A stretch of DNA of 17,133 bases from CAZKNJ01 sp964554185 (GTDB lineage: Bacteria; 4484-113). Below the pieces are notes generated by a model. That model searched no databases, was not told the origin of the DNA, and saw nothing but the letters and a program-made list of their open reading frames with translations. The stretch covers positions 1 through 17,133 of the forward strand of contig CAZKNJ010000042.1 in NCBI GenBank assembly GCA_964554185.1, written 5' to 3'. How positions within the stretch are numbered: position 1 is the first letter of the stretch; each line of letters starts with the position of its first letter. A program made the position numbers and the translations under genes. This document shows positions 1-5,853 of the stretch, piece after piece.

Positions 1-55
1 GCAGGACGGCCACCACGGCATCCTGATGTACGGGTATAAAGTCGTTCCGGTGTAG
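1..55 (+). CDS. C-terminal end of an unidentified protein (partial)
   Basis: An open frame enters from the left edge and stops with TAG at 53-55. Only 17 residues are visible (QDGHHGILMYGYKVVPV), too few to name a family. It is called coding only because the frame is open to the edge and has a plausible composition. The next gene on the same strand begins 166 bases later, after a repeat-bearing gap, so an operon link is unlikely. Confidence 0.35.
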   Translation, partial: QDGHHGILMYGYKVVPV

Positions 56-84
56 GGAATATCGCTTCGGCTCGTTTCTTCGTA

Positions 85-105
85 GGGCTGCAGCATGCTG
101 CGCCC
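85..105. repeat. Imperfect palindrome in intergenic gap 56-221
   Basis: The core GCAGC-AT-GCTGC (90-101) is perfect, and GGGC (85-88) can pair with GCCC (102-105) if T89 bulges out. This gives a hairpin of about nine pairs. It could terminate the gene ending at 55, or be a copy of a dispersed palindromic repeat of the GGGCGCAGCATGCTGCGCCC kind. There is no T-run after it. The rest of the gap 56-221 shows nothing recognisable beyond the ribosome-binding site noted separately. Confidence 0.5.
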
Positions 106-206
106 CTCGCGGCGGTTGGGCGACTTTACATGCGCGCTGGCTCTAGCCCGATGCAGTAAGGGTGAGAGCTTACTATGGTGTTCCAGCGGCTCAAATAGCA
201 CTTGCT

Positions 207-217
207 GAGAGGGAGAG
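207..217 (+). promoter_or_regulatory. Ribosome-binding site that decides the 222 start
   Basis: The purine run GAGAGGGAGAG ends four bases before the ATG at 222. The in-frame GTG at 162 has no such site, so 222 is preferred. Confidence 0.55.
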
Positions 218-221
218 TGCC

Positions 222-779
222 ATGATATGGGAATCACACTTCTGGAAAGACGATCTTCTGGCGGTAGCAGCCAGGATGAGAAAGCGGTGCACGCAACGCC
301 TCTGGCCGGAACGCTCTTTAATGAACGTTGAGAAGGACGTGTTCATTGGCTTCTACATCGTGCGGAAACTCATTGAAGCCAAGAAACTCTCTACGTCAAC
401 GGCTAAGCACCAGCTCACCGTCTCAGTCTTCTCGTCAACCGATAAGGACGTCACCTTGATTAATCGGCATAAGATAGAGGATCTCTACGACCTGTCCTCT
501 CCGACGGCGAGCACTTTGAGCCTACTCAGTGTCTGCAATCAAATCATACACAGCTATGTATTCCTCACCGATCACTCAGACGAGGGCGGACTCGCGGGCG
601 TTTACTTCTGTTCTGAGCGCAAGAGACGCGAGTGTCTCTACCACCTGTCACTGAAGCTACTGGTAGGAGCGTTTGAGCTAGTAGGCAATGATTACCCAAA
701 CGAGATACGCATGATAGCGAATGACGCCATCCGTGACTACCGCGTTTTCGCTAGGATGCGTCCGGAGGGAAAAGAGTGA
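222..779 (+). CDS. Hypothetical protein, 185 aa, possible accessory gene
   Basis: The ATG at 222 is chosen over an in-frame GTG at 162 because a strong purine-rich ribosome-binding site precedes it. The protein is soluble-looking, with no signal peptide or membrane segment. Visible landmarks are a charged, helical N-terminal half with FYIVRKLIEAKKLS (about residues 46-59), LINRHKIEDLYDLS and CNQIIHSYVF in the middle, and VGNDYPNEI near the end. I recall similar hypothetical proteins scattered in accessory regions but know no function for them. Base composition is clearly less G+C-rich than the flanks (27 of 60 bases G or C in 421-480), which fits horizontal acquisition. It converges on the HicB-like gene with a 39-base gap and has no other partner. 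Confidence 0.75.
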   Translation: MIWESHFWKDDLLAVAARMRKRCTQRLWPERSLMNVEKDVFIGFYIVRKLIEAKKLSTSTAKHQLTVSVFSSTDKDVTLINRHKIEDLYDLSSPTASTLSLLSVCNQIIHSYVFLTDHSDEGGLAGVYFCSERKRRECLYHLSLKLLVGAFELVGNDYPNEIRMIANDAIRDYRVFARMRPEGKE

Positions 780-818
780 ACTCGCTCGGTACTTAGAAGT
801 CGTCGCTCAGCTTTACGC

Positions 819-998
819 CTAATCGCCGAGAATCACATCCTCGCCGAAGGTTTCAATGTGGAAGCGGATGGCCGATTGCACATCGGCCAGAGCCTCTTCG
901 TAAGTGTCGCCCTCGCCGACGACGGCACCCTTGAGGCCCACCGGATAGGCGACGTAGCCGTCGGGGTGCTTTTCCACGATTACCTTGAACGTGCGCAT
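819..998 (-). CDS. HicB-like (UPF0150) small protein, 59 aa
   Basis: Reading from ATG at 998 to TAG at 819-821, the protein begins MRTFKVIVEKHPDGYVAYP and continues with a GDTYEEAL segment and a helix DVQSAIRFHIE. This is the compact HicB/UPF0150 fold: a strand carrying DGYVAY, a loop, then the EEA..D...AI helix. HicB proteins are antitoxins that neutralise the HicA mRNA interferase, or act alone as small regulators. This copy has no C-terminal DNA-binding domain, and no HicA-sized frame sits on either side (39 bases downstream, 122 upstream), so it looks like an orphan. A TATACT box 7 bases before the ATG and no ribosome-binding site suggest leaderless expression. Confidence 0.82.
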   Translation of the reverse strand: MRTFKVIVEKHPDGYVAYPVGLKGAVVGEGDTYEEALADVQSAIRFHIETFGEDVILGD

Positions 999-1005
999 CT
1001 ACTAG

Positions 1006-1011
1006 AGTATA
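1006..1011 (-). promoter_or_regulatory. -10 box of hicB-like gene, likely leaderless
   Basis: On the minus strand TATACT lies 7 bases before the ATG at 998. The intervening CTAGTAG holds no Shine-Dalgarno sequence, so transcription would start at or next to the start codon. No recognisable -35 is seen. Confidence 0.5.
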
Positions 1012-1043
1012 CCCGAAGTTGCCTGTGGTAGGGGCTTTCTAGA

Positions 1044-1061
1044 GCCGGGCTAAAGCCCGGC
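1044..1061. repeat. Perfect intergenic hairpin repeat
   Basis: GCCGGGC (1044-1050) and GCCCGGC (1055-1061) are perfect inverted arms around a TAAA loop. It lies downstream of the biotin carrier gene and could help end that minus-strand transcript, although there is no T-run. It also looks like a dispersed palindromic repeat. Confidence 0.6.
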
Positions 1062-1083
1062 GTACCAGCATATTGGCAAATCA

Positions 1084-1099
1084 CGGGCGGGGACGCCCG
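1084..1099. repeat. Second intergenic hairpin, possible operon terminator
   Basis: CGGGCG (1084-1089) and CGCCCG (1094-1099) pair perfectly around GGGA. It begins 22 bases after the stop of the biotin carrier gene on the minus strand, a sensible place for a terminator, but lacks a T-run. Together with 1044-1061 it fills most of the gap between 999 and 1120. Confidence 0.5.
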
Positions 1100-1120
1100 C
1101 GCCACCACAGCCAGCCTGTC

Positions 1121-1612
1121 CTACCCCGCGGCCTCGAACTCCACCAGCAGGTCGCCCGGCATGACGCGGTCGCCCTCCTTGAACGGATAGGCCACGAGCT
1201 TGCCGTTGGACGGGGCGCTGATCTCGTGCTCCATCTTCATCGCTTCCAGAATCAACAGCGGCGTGCCGGCCTTGACCTCGGCGCCGGGCTCGTGCAGCAG
1301 CTTCAGCACCATTCCCGGCATCTGCGAAACCAGGCTGCCCCCGCCGGCGGAAGCGTCATCGGCGGCGGACGCACCCTCCACCCGCTCGCCGCGGAAGACC
1401 TCACCCTCGCGCCAGAGCGTGAGGCTGCGCCGGCCGGTGGTGGCGAGATAAGTGTGGCGCTTGCCACCGAGGGTGAAACCGATCTCCGCGCCGTCGCGCT
1501 TCACCTCGGTTATCTCGTGGGTTTCGCCGTCAATGCTCACAGCGACAGCGTTGCCGCGCTCAATCAGCTCCAGCTCGTGGACTTCGCCGCCGATGCGCAG
1601 GTGCTCTTTCAC
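1121..1612 (-). CDS. Biotin carboxyl carrier protein of an acyl-CoA carboxylase
   Basis: This carries the biotin arm that shuttles carboxyl groups from the biotin carboxylase to a carboxyltransferase. The biotinyl domain occupies about residues 92-160, with the lysine at K126 in EAMKMEHE and an upstream QMPGMV strand. Residues 1-70 are a beta-rich segment like the linker region of methylcrotonyl/propionyl-CoA carboxylase alpha chains, and an Ala/Gly-rich hinge lies at 79-92. The start is the GTG at 1610-1612, which shares one base with the TAG of the biotin carboxylase gene (TAGTG), with GGAG nine bases before it; this implies translational coupling. A GTG at 1645 is an in-frame alternative (174 aa). 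Alone it is much like the tail of a fused alpha subunit. Confidence 0.9.
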   Translation of the reverse strand: MKEHLRIGGEVHELELIERGNAVAVSIDGETHEITEVKRDGAEIGFTLGGKRHTYLATTGRRSLTLWREGEVFRGERVEGASAADDASAGGGSLVSQMPGMVLKLLHEPGAEVKAGTPLLILEAMKMEHEISAPSNGKLVAYPFKEGDRVMPGDLLVEFEAAG

Positions 1613-3099
1613 TATGTATTGCTCCAGTCGCCGAGATAGTCCCACGGCGAGGGGATACCGCGGGTTGCGCCGGATGCAGCAGTTGCAGCGGCGCGCGGCC
1701 GGGCCAGCGCCAGTGCGGCGGCAATCAGCTCCGGCACGCCTGGCGGCGGCGGGGCCAAGTCGGCGGCGTGTTCCTCAATGAAGCCGGTGTGCAGCTCGCC
1801 CGCCTTGAGCGCCGGATGCCCCAGCAGCCGCAGCAGGTATGGCAGGTTGGTGGTCACGCCCAGCACCGCGGTGTGGCGCAGCGCGGTTTGCAGCCGCGCG
1901 ATGGCCGCGTCGCGCGTCGGGCCGTGCACGATGAGCTTGCCCAGCAGCGGGTCGTAATCCGGCCCGACTTCCCAGCCCTCGTAGAGGCAGGAGTCGAAGC
2001 GCACGCCGGGTCCGCCGGGCTCACGAAAGACCTCCACGCGTCCGATTTGCGGCAGGAAGTTGGCCTCCGCGTCTTCAGCGCACACGCGCACTTCTATGGA
2101 GTGCCCGCGCGGCGTCAGTTCCTTCTGTTTGAGCGTCATCCCTTCGCCAGAGGCGATGCGCAGCTGCTCGTGGACGAGGTCAACGCCGTACACCATCTCC
2201 GTCACCGGGTGCTCCACCTGCAGGCGCGTGTTCATCTCCAGGAAGTAGAAGCTGCGGTCCGGCGCCATGATGAACTCCACCGTGCCGGCGCCGACGTATC
2301 CGACTTCGGCGGCGATGGCCAGCGCGGCCTCGCCCATCTTCGCCCGCATCTTGGCGTCCACGCCGGGGCTGGGCGTCTCCTCCACCACCTTCTGGTGGCG
2401 GCGCTGGATGCTGCACTCGCGCTCGCCCAGATGCACCCCGCGCCCGTCGCGGTCAAACAGCACCTGTATCTCAATGTGGCGCGGCTGCTCAATGAACTTC
2501 TCCAAATAGACCGCGGGATTGCCGAAGGCCTTCTCGGCTTCGCGGCGCGCCGCTTCCAGCGCGGCGATGAGCTTGGCGGGCTCGTGTACCACGCGCATGC
2601 CCTTGCCACCGCCGCCCGCGCTCGCCTTCACCATGACCGGCCAGACAATCTCCCCGGCGGCCTGGAGAAACTCATCGTCGGAGGCGTCGGTGGAATCAAA
2701 GCCGGGGATGACCGGCGCACCTGACGCGCGTGCCAGCTCGCGCGCCTCGACCTTCAAGCCCATGCGGTTCATGGCGTTGGGGGGCGGGCCGATCCAGGTG
2801 AAGCCCGCGTCCTCCACCGCAGTGGCGAAAGCGGCGTTCTCCGCCAGGAAGCCGTAGCCGGGATGGATGGCTTCGCAGCCGGTGTCCCGCGCCGCCGTGA
2901 GCACCCGCTCGAAGTTGAGGTAGCTCTCAGCCGGCGCGGCCGGCCCCAGCAGCACCGCTTCATCGGCGCGGCGCACGTGCAGCGCTTCGGCATCGGGCTC
3001 GGAGTACACCGCGACCGCTTCGCAGCCCATTTCGTGGCAGCCGCGGATGAGGCGCACAGCGATCTCTCCGCGGTTGGCGATTAGCACTCGTTTGAACAT
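1612..3099 (-). CDS. accC: Biotin carboxylase subunit of acyl-CoA carboxylase (methylcrotonyl-CoA-type)
   Basis: This ATP-grasp enzyme carboxylates biotin using ATP and bicarbonate. It is 495 aa. The N-terminal domain (FKRVLIANRGEIA, HPGYGFLAEN) is followed by the ATP-grasp domain with glycine loop AGGGGKGM at 161-168. Residues matching known AccC active-site positions are K116, K158, H208, K237, E275, E288, N290, R292 (in EMNTRLQVEHP) and R338. The C-terminal 50 residues go past a free-standing AccC and end with PWDYLGDW, the kind of PW...GW motif that joins the carboxylase to the biotin part in fused alpha chains. It lies 3 bases after the crotonase gene and is coupled by TAGTG to the biotin carrier. 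Substrate specificity depends on a carboxyltransferase that is not in view; leucine catabolism is inferred from the crotonase. Confidence 0.93.
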   Translation of the reverse strand: MFKRVLIANRGEIAVRLIRGCHEMGCEAVAVYSEPDAEALHVRRADEAVLLGPAAPAESYLNFERVLTAARDTGCEAIHPGYGFLAENAAFATAVEDAGFTWIGPPPNAMNRMGLKVEARELARASGAPVIPGFDSTDASDDEFLQAAGEIVWPVMVKASAGGGGKGMRVVHEPAKLIAALEAARREAEKAFGNPAVYLEKFIEQPRHIEIQVLFDRDGRGVHLGERECSIQRRHQKVVEETPSPGVDAKMRAKMGEAALAIAAEVGYVGAGTVEFIMAPDRSFYFLEMNTRLQVEHPVTEMVYGVDLVHEQLRIASGEGMTLKQKELTPRGHSIEVRVCAEDAEANFLPQIGRVEVFREPGGPGVRFDSCLYEGWEVGPDYDPLLGKLIVHGPTRDAAIARLQTALRHTAVLGVTTNLPYLLRLLGHPALKAGELHTGFIEEHAADLAPPPPGVPELIAAALALARPRAAATAASGATRGIPSPWDYLGDWSNT

Positions 3100-3102
3100 A
3101 GA

Positions 3103-3897
3103 TCAGTGTCCGTCGGGAATCATCCAGCTCGCGCGGCGCTTCTCCAGAAACGCGCTCAGGCCCTCGCGCCCTTCATCGGAGCCGCGCAGGTCGGCGATAA
3201 GCCGCGCAGTGGACTCGCGTAGCGCGGGCGGAACTTCGCCACGCACCTCGCGTATGAGTTTCTTGGTTGCGCGCGCCGCCTGCGGCCCCGCCTGCAGCAG
3301 CTCCGTGAGCTTGGCGTCCACCGCCGCGTCCAGCTCCTCCAGCGGCACGACGCGGTGCACCAGCCCCGCCGCCAGCGCCCGCGGCGCATCCCAGCGCTCG
3401 CCGGAGAGGAACAGGTCGCGCGCATGGGTCTCGCCAATCTTGGCCAGCACGTAGGGCGCGATGGTCGCCGGGCTGATGCCCAGCCGCACCTCGGAGAAGG
3501 CGAACACCGCGTCGCCGGTGGCGATGACGGTGTCGCAGCAGGCGAGCAGGCCGATGGCGCCGCCGAACGCGGCCTTCTGGCAGCGCCCCACCAGTGGCAC
3601 CGGGCAGGCGTTCACCGCCGCCAGCATGTCCGCCAGCGCCAGCGCGTCGCGCATATTCTCCTGGTGGCTCATCGCGCCGATGCGCTTCATGTAGTCCAGG
3701 TCGGCGCCGGCGCAGAACACGTTCCCCTGTCCTCCCAGCACCGCGGCGCGTATCCCGTCACCCACGCTTGTGAAAGCCTGCGCAAGCTCGGCGATGAGCT
3801 TGTCGTTGAACGCGTTGCGCACTTCCGGGCGGTTGAGCCAGACGCGCAGCACCCCCGCTTCTTCGTGCAGTTCCAGGTGTTCGTAGCCGGTCGCCAT
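3103..3897 (-). CDS. Crotonase-family hydratase, methylglutaconyl-CoA hydratase-like
   Basis: This is a 264-aa enoyl-CoA hydratase/isomerase-fold enzyme. FCAGADLD (61-68) and GGAIGLLACCD (112-122) form the oxyanion hole and CoA-binding loops. E136 in FSEVRLGISPATIAPYV is the retained catalytic glutamate; the second glutamate of classical enoyl-CoA hydratase is replaced in the GGAIG segment. That pattern, with SEVRLG.SPA, resembles bacterial LiuC/AtuE-type hydratases, which turn 3-methylglutaconyl-CoA into HMG-CoA in leucine breakdown. Its place directly before biotin carboxylase genes supports that reading. The ATG at 3897 is chosen because it fits the family length; an in-frame GTG at 3933 would add 12 residues. 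Neither start has a strong ribosome-binding site. Confidence 0.85.
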   Translation of the reverse strand: MATGYEHLELHEEAGVLRVWLNRPEVRNAFNDKLIAELAQAFTSVGDGIRAAVLGGQGNVFCAGADLDYMKRIGAMSHQENMRDALALADMLAAVNACPVPLVGRCQKAAFGGAIGLLACCDTVIATGDAVFAFSEVRLGISPATIAPYVLAKIGETHARDLFLSGERWDAPRALAAGLVHRVVPLEELDAAVDAKLTELLQAGPQAARATKKLIREVRGEVPPALRESTARLIADLRGSDEGREGLSAFLEKRRASWMIPDGH

Positions 3898-3977
3898 AGC
3901 CGTATCCGGCGGCTCCCGCGCGCATTCCGCCACGCTAAACCTACCGGTGAAACGGCGGGTATCCCCACCGCGCTGCC

Positions 3978-3983
3978 ATTATA
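3978..3983 (-). promoter_or_regulatory. -10 box for the crotonase-carboxylase operon
   Basis: A consensus TATAAT reads on the minus strand about 80 bases before the crotonase ATG, in the divergent gap 3898-4029 shared with arsC. No convincing -35 is seen. The gap holds nothing else I can name. Confidence 0.45.
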
Positions 3984-4029
3984 CCTCACAACCCCCTCGT
4001 GCGCGGGTTAACATGGCCCCTAGCGGGGT

Positions 4030-4482
4030 ATGAATAATGTAATGGACGGCACCCGAAAGCGGCGCATCCTCTTTCTCTGCACCGGCAACGCCTGCCGCAG
4101 CCAGATGGCCGAGGGCTGGGCGCGGCACCTGCTCGGCGACACGGTGGAACCCTACTCCGCCGGCATCACACCCAGGGGGCTGGATCCGCGCGCGGTGCAG
4201 GTGATGGCCGAAACCGGCGTGGACATCTCGCGACAGCGCAGCAAGCACGTGGACGAGTTCAGGGACGTGCAGTTCGACCTGGTGGTCACGGTGTGCGATA
4301 ACGCGCGGGAGCAGTGCCCGCTCTACCTCGGCTCGGCGAAGCAGATGCATCAGAGCTTTGACGACCCCGCCGCCGCCACCGGCAACGAGGAGAAGGTCCT
4401 CTCCGTCTTCCGCCGCGTCCGGGATGAGCTGCGGGCGCTGGTGGAGGGGCTTGGGAGAGTTGAAAGAGAGCTGAGCGGCTAG
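4030..4482 (+). CDS. arsC: Arsenate reductase, thioredoxin-coupled (LMW phosphatase fold)
   Basis: This reduces arsenate to arsenite with electrons passed through a cysteine relay to thioredoxin. At 150 aa it has the family length. The P-loop CTGNACRS (17-24) gives the CX5R nucleophile C17 and R23. The relay cysteines are C89 and C96 in VTVCDNAREQCP, with the same 7-residue spacing as C82/C89 of the Staphylococcus enzyme. FDDP (110-113) supplies the acidic general-acid residue. All three cysteines are present, so an intact arsenate reductase is more likely than a plain protein-tyrosine phosphatase. No arsR or efflux pump gene is adjacent. The start could be 4030 or 4042. Its TAG shares CTAG (4479-4482) with the stop of the converging gene. 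Confidence 0.93.
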   Translation: MNNVMDGTRKRRILFLCTGNACRSQMAEGWARHLLGDTVEPYSAGITPRGLDPRAVQVMAETGVDISRQRSKHVDEFRDVQFDLVVTVCDNAREQCPLYLGSAKQMHQSFDDPAAATGNEEKVLSVFRRVRDELRALVEGLGRVERELSG

Positions 4483-5453
4483 AATCTCGGCTCGACGATG
4501 CCGGCTTCCACAGCTTCCTCCCACGTCGGGATGCCGTCAATCACGCGCTGACGGTAGATCAGCTCCATCTCGGTATAGGCGAGGATTCCGATGTAAGCCT
4601 TATCTTCAATTGGCTCGAAGTCTTCCCAGACCAGCTGGAGGTGCGTTGGTGAGACAACTTCCCAGCTGTCAAGCTGGGGATTCGCATCATCATAGCCGGC
4701 ACACGGGGGATCACCTAGAGCTAGGTCCTCCACCCTCATTCCGCCCTCCAGATACAGGTCCACTTCCGCCCGGCCGATGGTCCCCGCCCAGTTCGCTCCG
4801 GTGGCAAGCAAGTAATCGTAGAACGGCTGGCTTATACCCAGACCGTGCACTCCGTTATCCGCTGTGTAGGTGTGTCCTATGGTGATGGTCTCGTGAGGTT
4901 GCCACTTCAGCTTGGTGCAGTGCCAAAGCGCAACCTCACCCTTCGTCCAGACGCCGCTCCATTCGGCATCCGCCGAAAGCGCATCGCTCTTGAGCCGCAG
5001 CGCTTCATCACGCTTCTCAAACTTGTACACCATTGTATCCATCGCATTGTCAGGAGTGCCCACCCACGTCGTGAAACCGCGGTAAGGCTTGACGCCTGCG
5101 GTATCCAGATACAAGTAGTGCTCATATTCCCAGGTGATTCCCTTTTGATAGGCTTCTTCTTCGGTCAGCGTTTTCACATAGGCTCTCATCAGCGCGTCGT
5201 CGGGAAACCCGACGACCGCTGATTCTGTGCTTTTGCCTAGATTCTCCAGGTCAAACTCGGCTTCAACCCGGGTTTCCGTCCAGCTGAAGTAGAACCGGAG
5301 CCGCTCAGCCTTCAACCGGATGTACTTCGACTCCCCCTGTACGGCACTCGGCGCGTCTACTCCTAGGTGCATCAGCGTTTCGTCTGCGATGCCGGTTAGG
5401 CTCATGCAGAAGCACACGCCCACCGCAATCAACGGGATAAGTAGATTCCTCAT
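4479..5453 (-). CDS. Secreted protein of unknown function (DUF4424-like style)
   Basis: A perfect AGGAGG (5461-5466) lies 7 bases before the ATG at 5453; the open frame upstream of it runs into the tRNA, so 5453 is the start. The 324-aa product opens with MRNLLIPL and a hydrophobic stretch to SLTGIADE, a type I signal peptide with cleavage likely after residue 23. No lipobox or further membrane segment is visible. The mature part is beta-rich, with strands such as FYFSWTETRVEAEFDLENLG followed by VVGFPDD, where acidic and aromatic residues alternate. That layout recalls DUF4424-type periplasmic proteins, but I cannot confirm it. It follows the tRNA on the same strand by 168 bases, in which I see no separate promoter or terminator. 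Confidence 0.82.
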   Translation of the reverse strand: MRNLLIPLIAVGVCFCMSLTGIADETLMHLGVDAPSAVQGESKYIRLKAERLRFYFSWTETRVEAEFDLENLGKSTESAVVGFPDDALMRAYVKTLTEEEAYQKGITWEYEHYLYLDTAGVKPYRGFTTWVGTPDNAMDTMVYKFEKRDEALRLKSDALSADAEWSGVWTKGEVALWHCTKLKWQPHETITIGHTYTADNGVHGLGISQPFYDYLLATGANWAGTIGRAEVDLYLEGGMRVEDLALGDPPCAGYDDANPQLDSWEVVSPTHLQLVWEDFEPIEDKAYIGILAYTEMELIYRQRVIDGIPTWEEAVEAGIVEPRF

Positions 5454-5460
5454 GCTATTG

Positions 5461-5466
5461 CCTCCT
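5461..5466 (-). promoter_or_regulatory. Shine-Dalgarno site fixing the 5453 start
   Basis: AGGAGG reads on the minus strand, 7 bases before the ATG at 5451-5453. It rules out the much longer upstream frame. Confidence 0.85.
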
Positions 5467-5621
5467 GCTCGCATCTGGCTCCGAGAGTAGACGCGAGCCT
5501 TCGATGCTGGATTACCTGCCGGTTTGCCGCGCACGCCGTTATTCCCCGCTCCCGGCAGAAGCCCGCCAGCTCCTCGTGAGAAACACTGATTGGTGTAACT
5601 CCCATAAGCCACCGCCTTGAG

Positions 5622-5709
5622 CGGAGGGAGTGGGATTCGAACCCACGGTACGCTTTTGGCGCACACACGCTCTCCAGGCGTGCACCTTCGTCCACTCGGT
5701 CATCCCTCC
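5622..5709 (-). tRNA. tRNA-Ser, anticodon GGA
   Basis: The minus strand folds as a type II (long variable arm) tRNA of 88 bases. The acceptor stem is GGAGGGA/TCCCTCC with G as discriminator, the D-arm region starts TGACCGAGTGG, and the anticodon stem CACGC/GCGTG encloses the loop CTGGAGA, giving anticodon GGA for serine UCC codons. A long variable arm follows, and the T-loop is GTTCGAATCC. The 3' CCA is not encoded. A TAGAAT box lies 10 bases upstream. Confidence 0.97.
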
Positions 5710-5719
5710 GGGGACGGTG

Positions 5720-5725
5720 ATTCTA
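5720..5725 (-). promoter_or_regulatory. -10 box of tRNA-Ser
   Basis: TAGAAT on the minus strand ends 10 bases before the tRNA 5' end. No clear -35 is seen. It is back to back with the promoter of the WYL gene. Confidence 0.45.
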
Positions 5726-5744
5726 ACACAGCCGCGCGCGCCCC

Positions 5745-5760
5745 GCGCTTTACAAAGCGC
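5745..5760. promoter_or_regulatory. Palindromic candidate operator over the WYL-gene -35 box
   Basis: GCGCTTT and AAAGCGC are perfect 7-base inverted arms around AC. The palindrome covers the TTTACA -35 of the WYL gene, a classic position for a repressor site. Autoregulation by the WYL protein is inference; it could equally be chance in a G+C-rich gap. Confidence 0.4.
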
Positions 5761-5777
5761 GCATCCGGTGGTATGGT
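5749..5777 (+). promoter_or_regulatory. Sigma-70-type promoter of the WYL regulator gene
   Basis: TTTACA (5749-5754), a 17-base spacer and TATGGT (5772-5777) form a good vegetative promoter, giving an untranslated leader of roughly 70 bases before the ATG at 5854. Confidence 0.55.
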
Positions 5778-5853
5778 GAAGCGCACAACGGATGTCTGAA
5801 AAAACCGGACGCGTTGGCGCAGGCCTGGGAGGGGCCCAACCGACAAAATAAGA

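Noticed and set aside
1073..2724. Long open frames on the plus strand opposite the carboxylase genes
   Set aside because: They mirror the third-position G/C bias of accC and the carrier gene, encode arginine/histidine-rich sequence and have no ribosome-binding sites. The same applies to open frames opposite glyA (6880-7731), hisC (13559-14332), the lipoprotein (10042-10773) and the glycosyltransferase (14955-16190).
3103..3897. Loss of one of the two classical crotonase glutamates as a sign of an inactive enzyme
   Set aside because: As I recall, methylglutaconyl-CoA-hydratase-like family members of bacteria often have this replacement while keeping the SEVRLG glutamate, so it points to subfamily rather than decay.
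5454..5695. Coding extension of the secreted protein upstream of 5453
   Set aside because: It would run through the tRNA-Ser gene, and a perfect AGGAGG with a signal peptide marks 5453 as the start.
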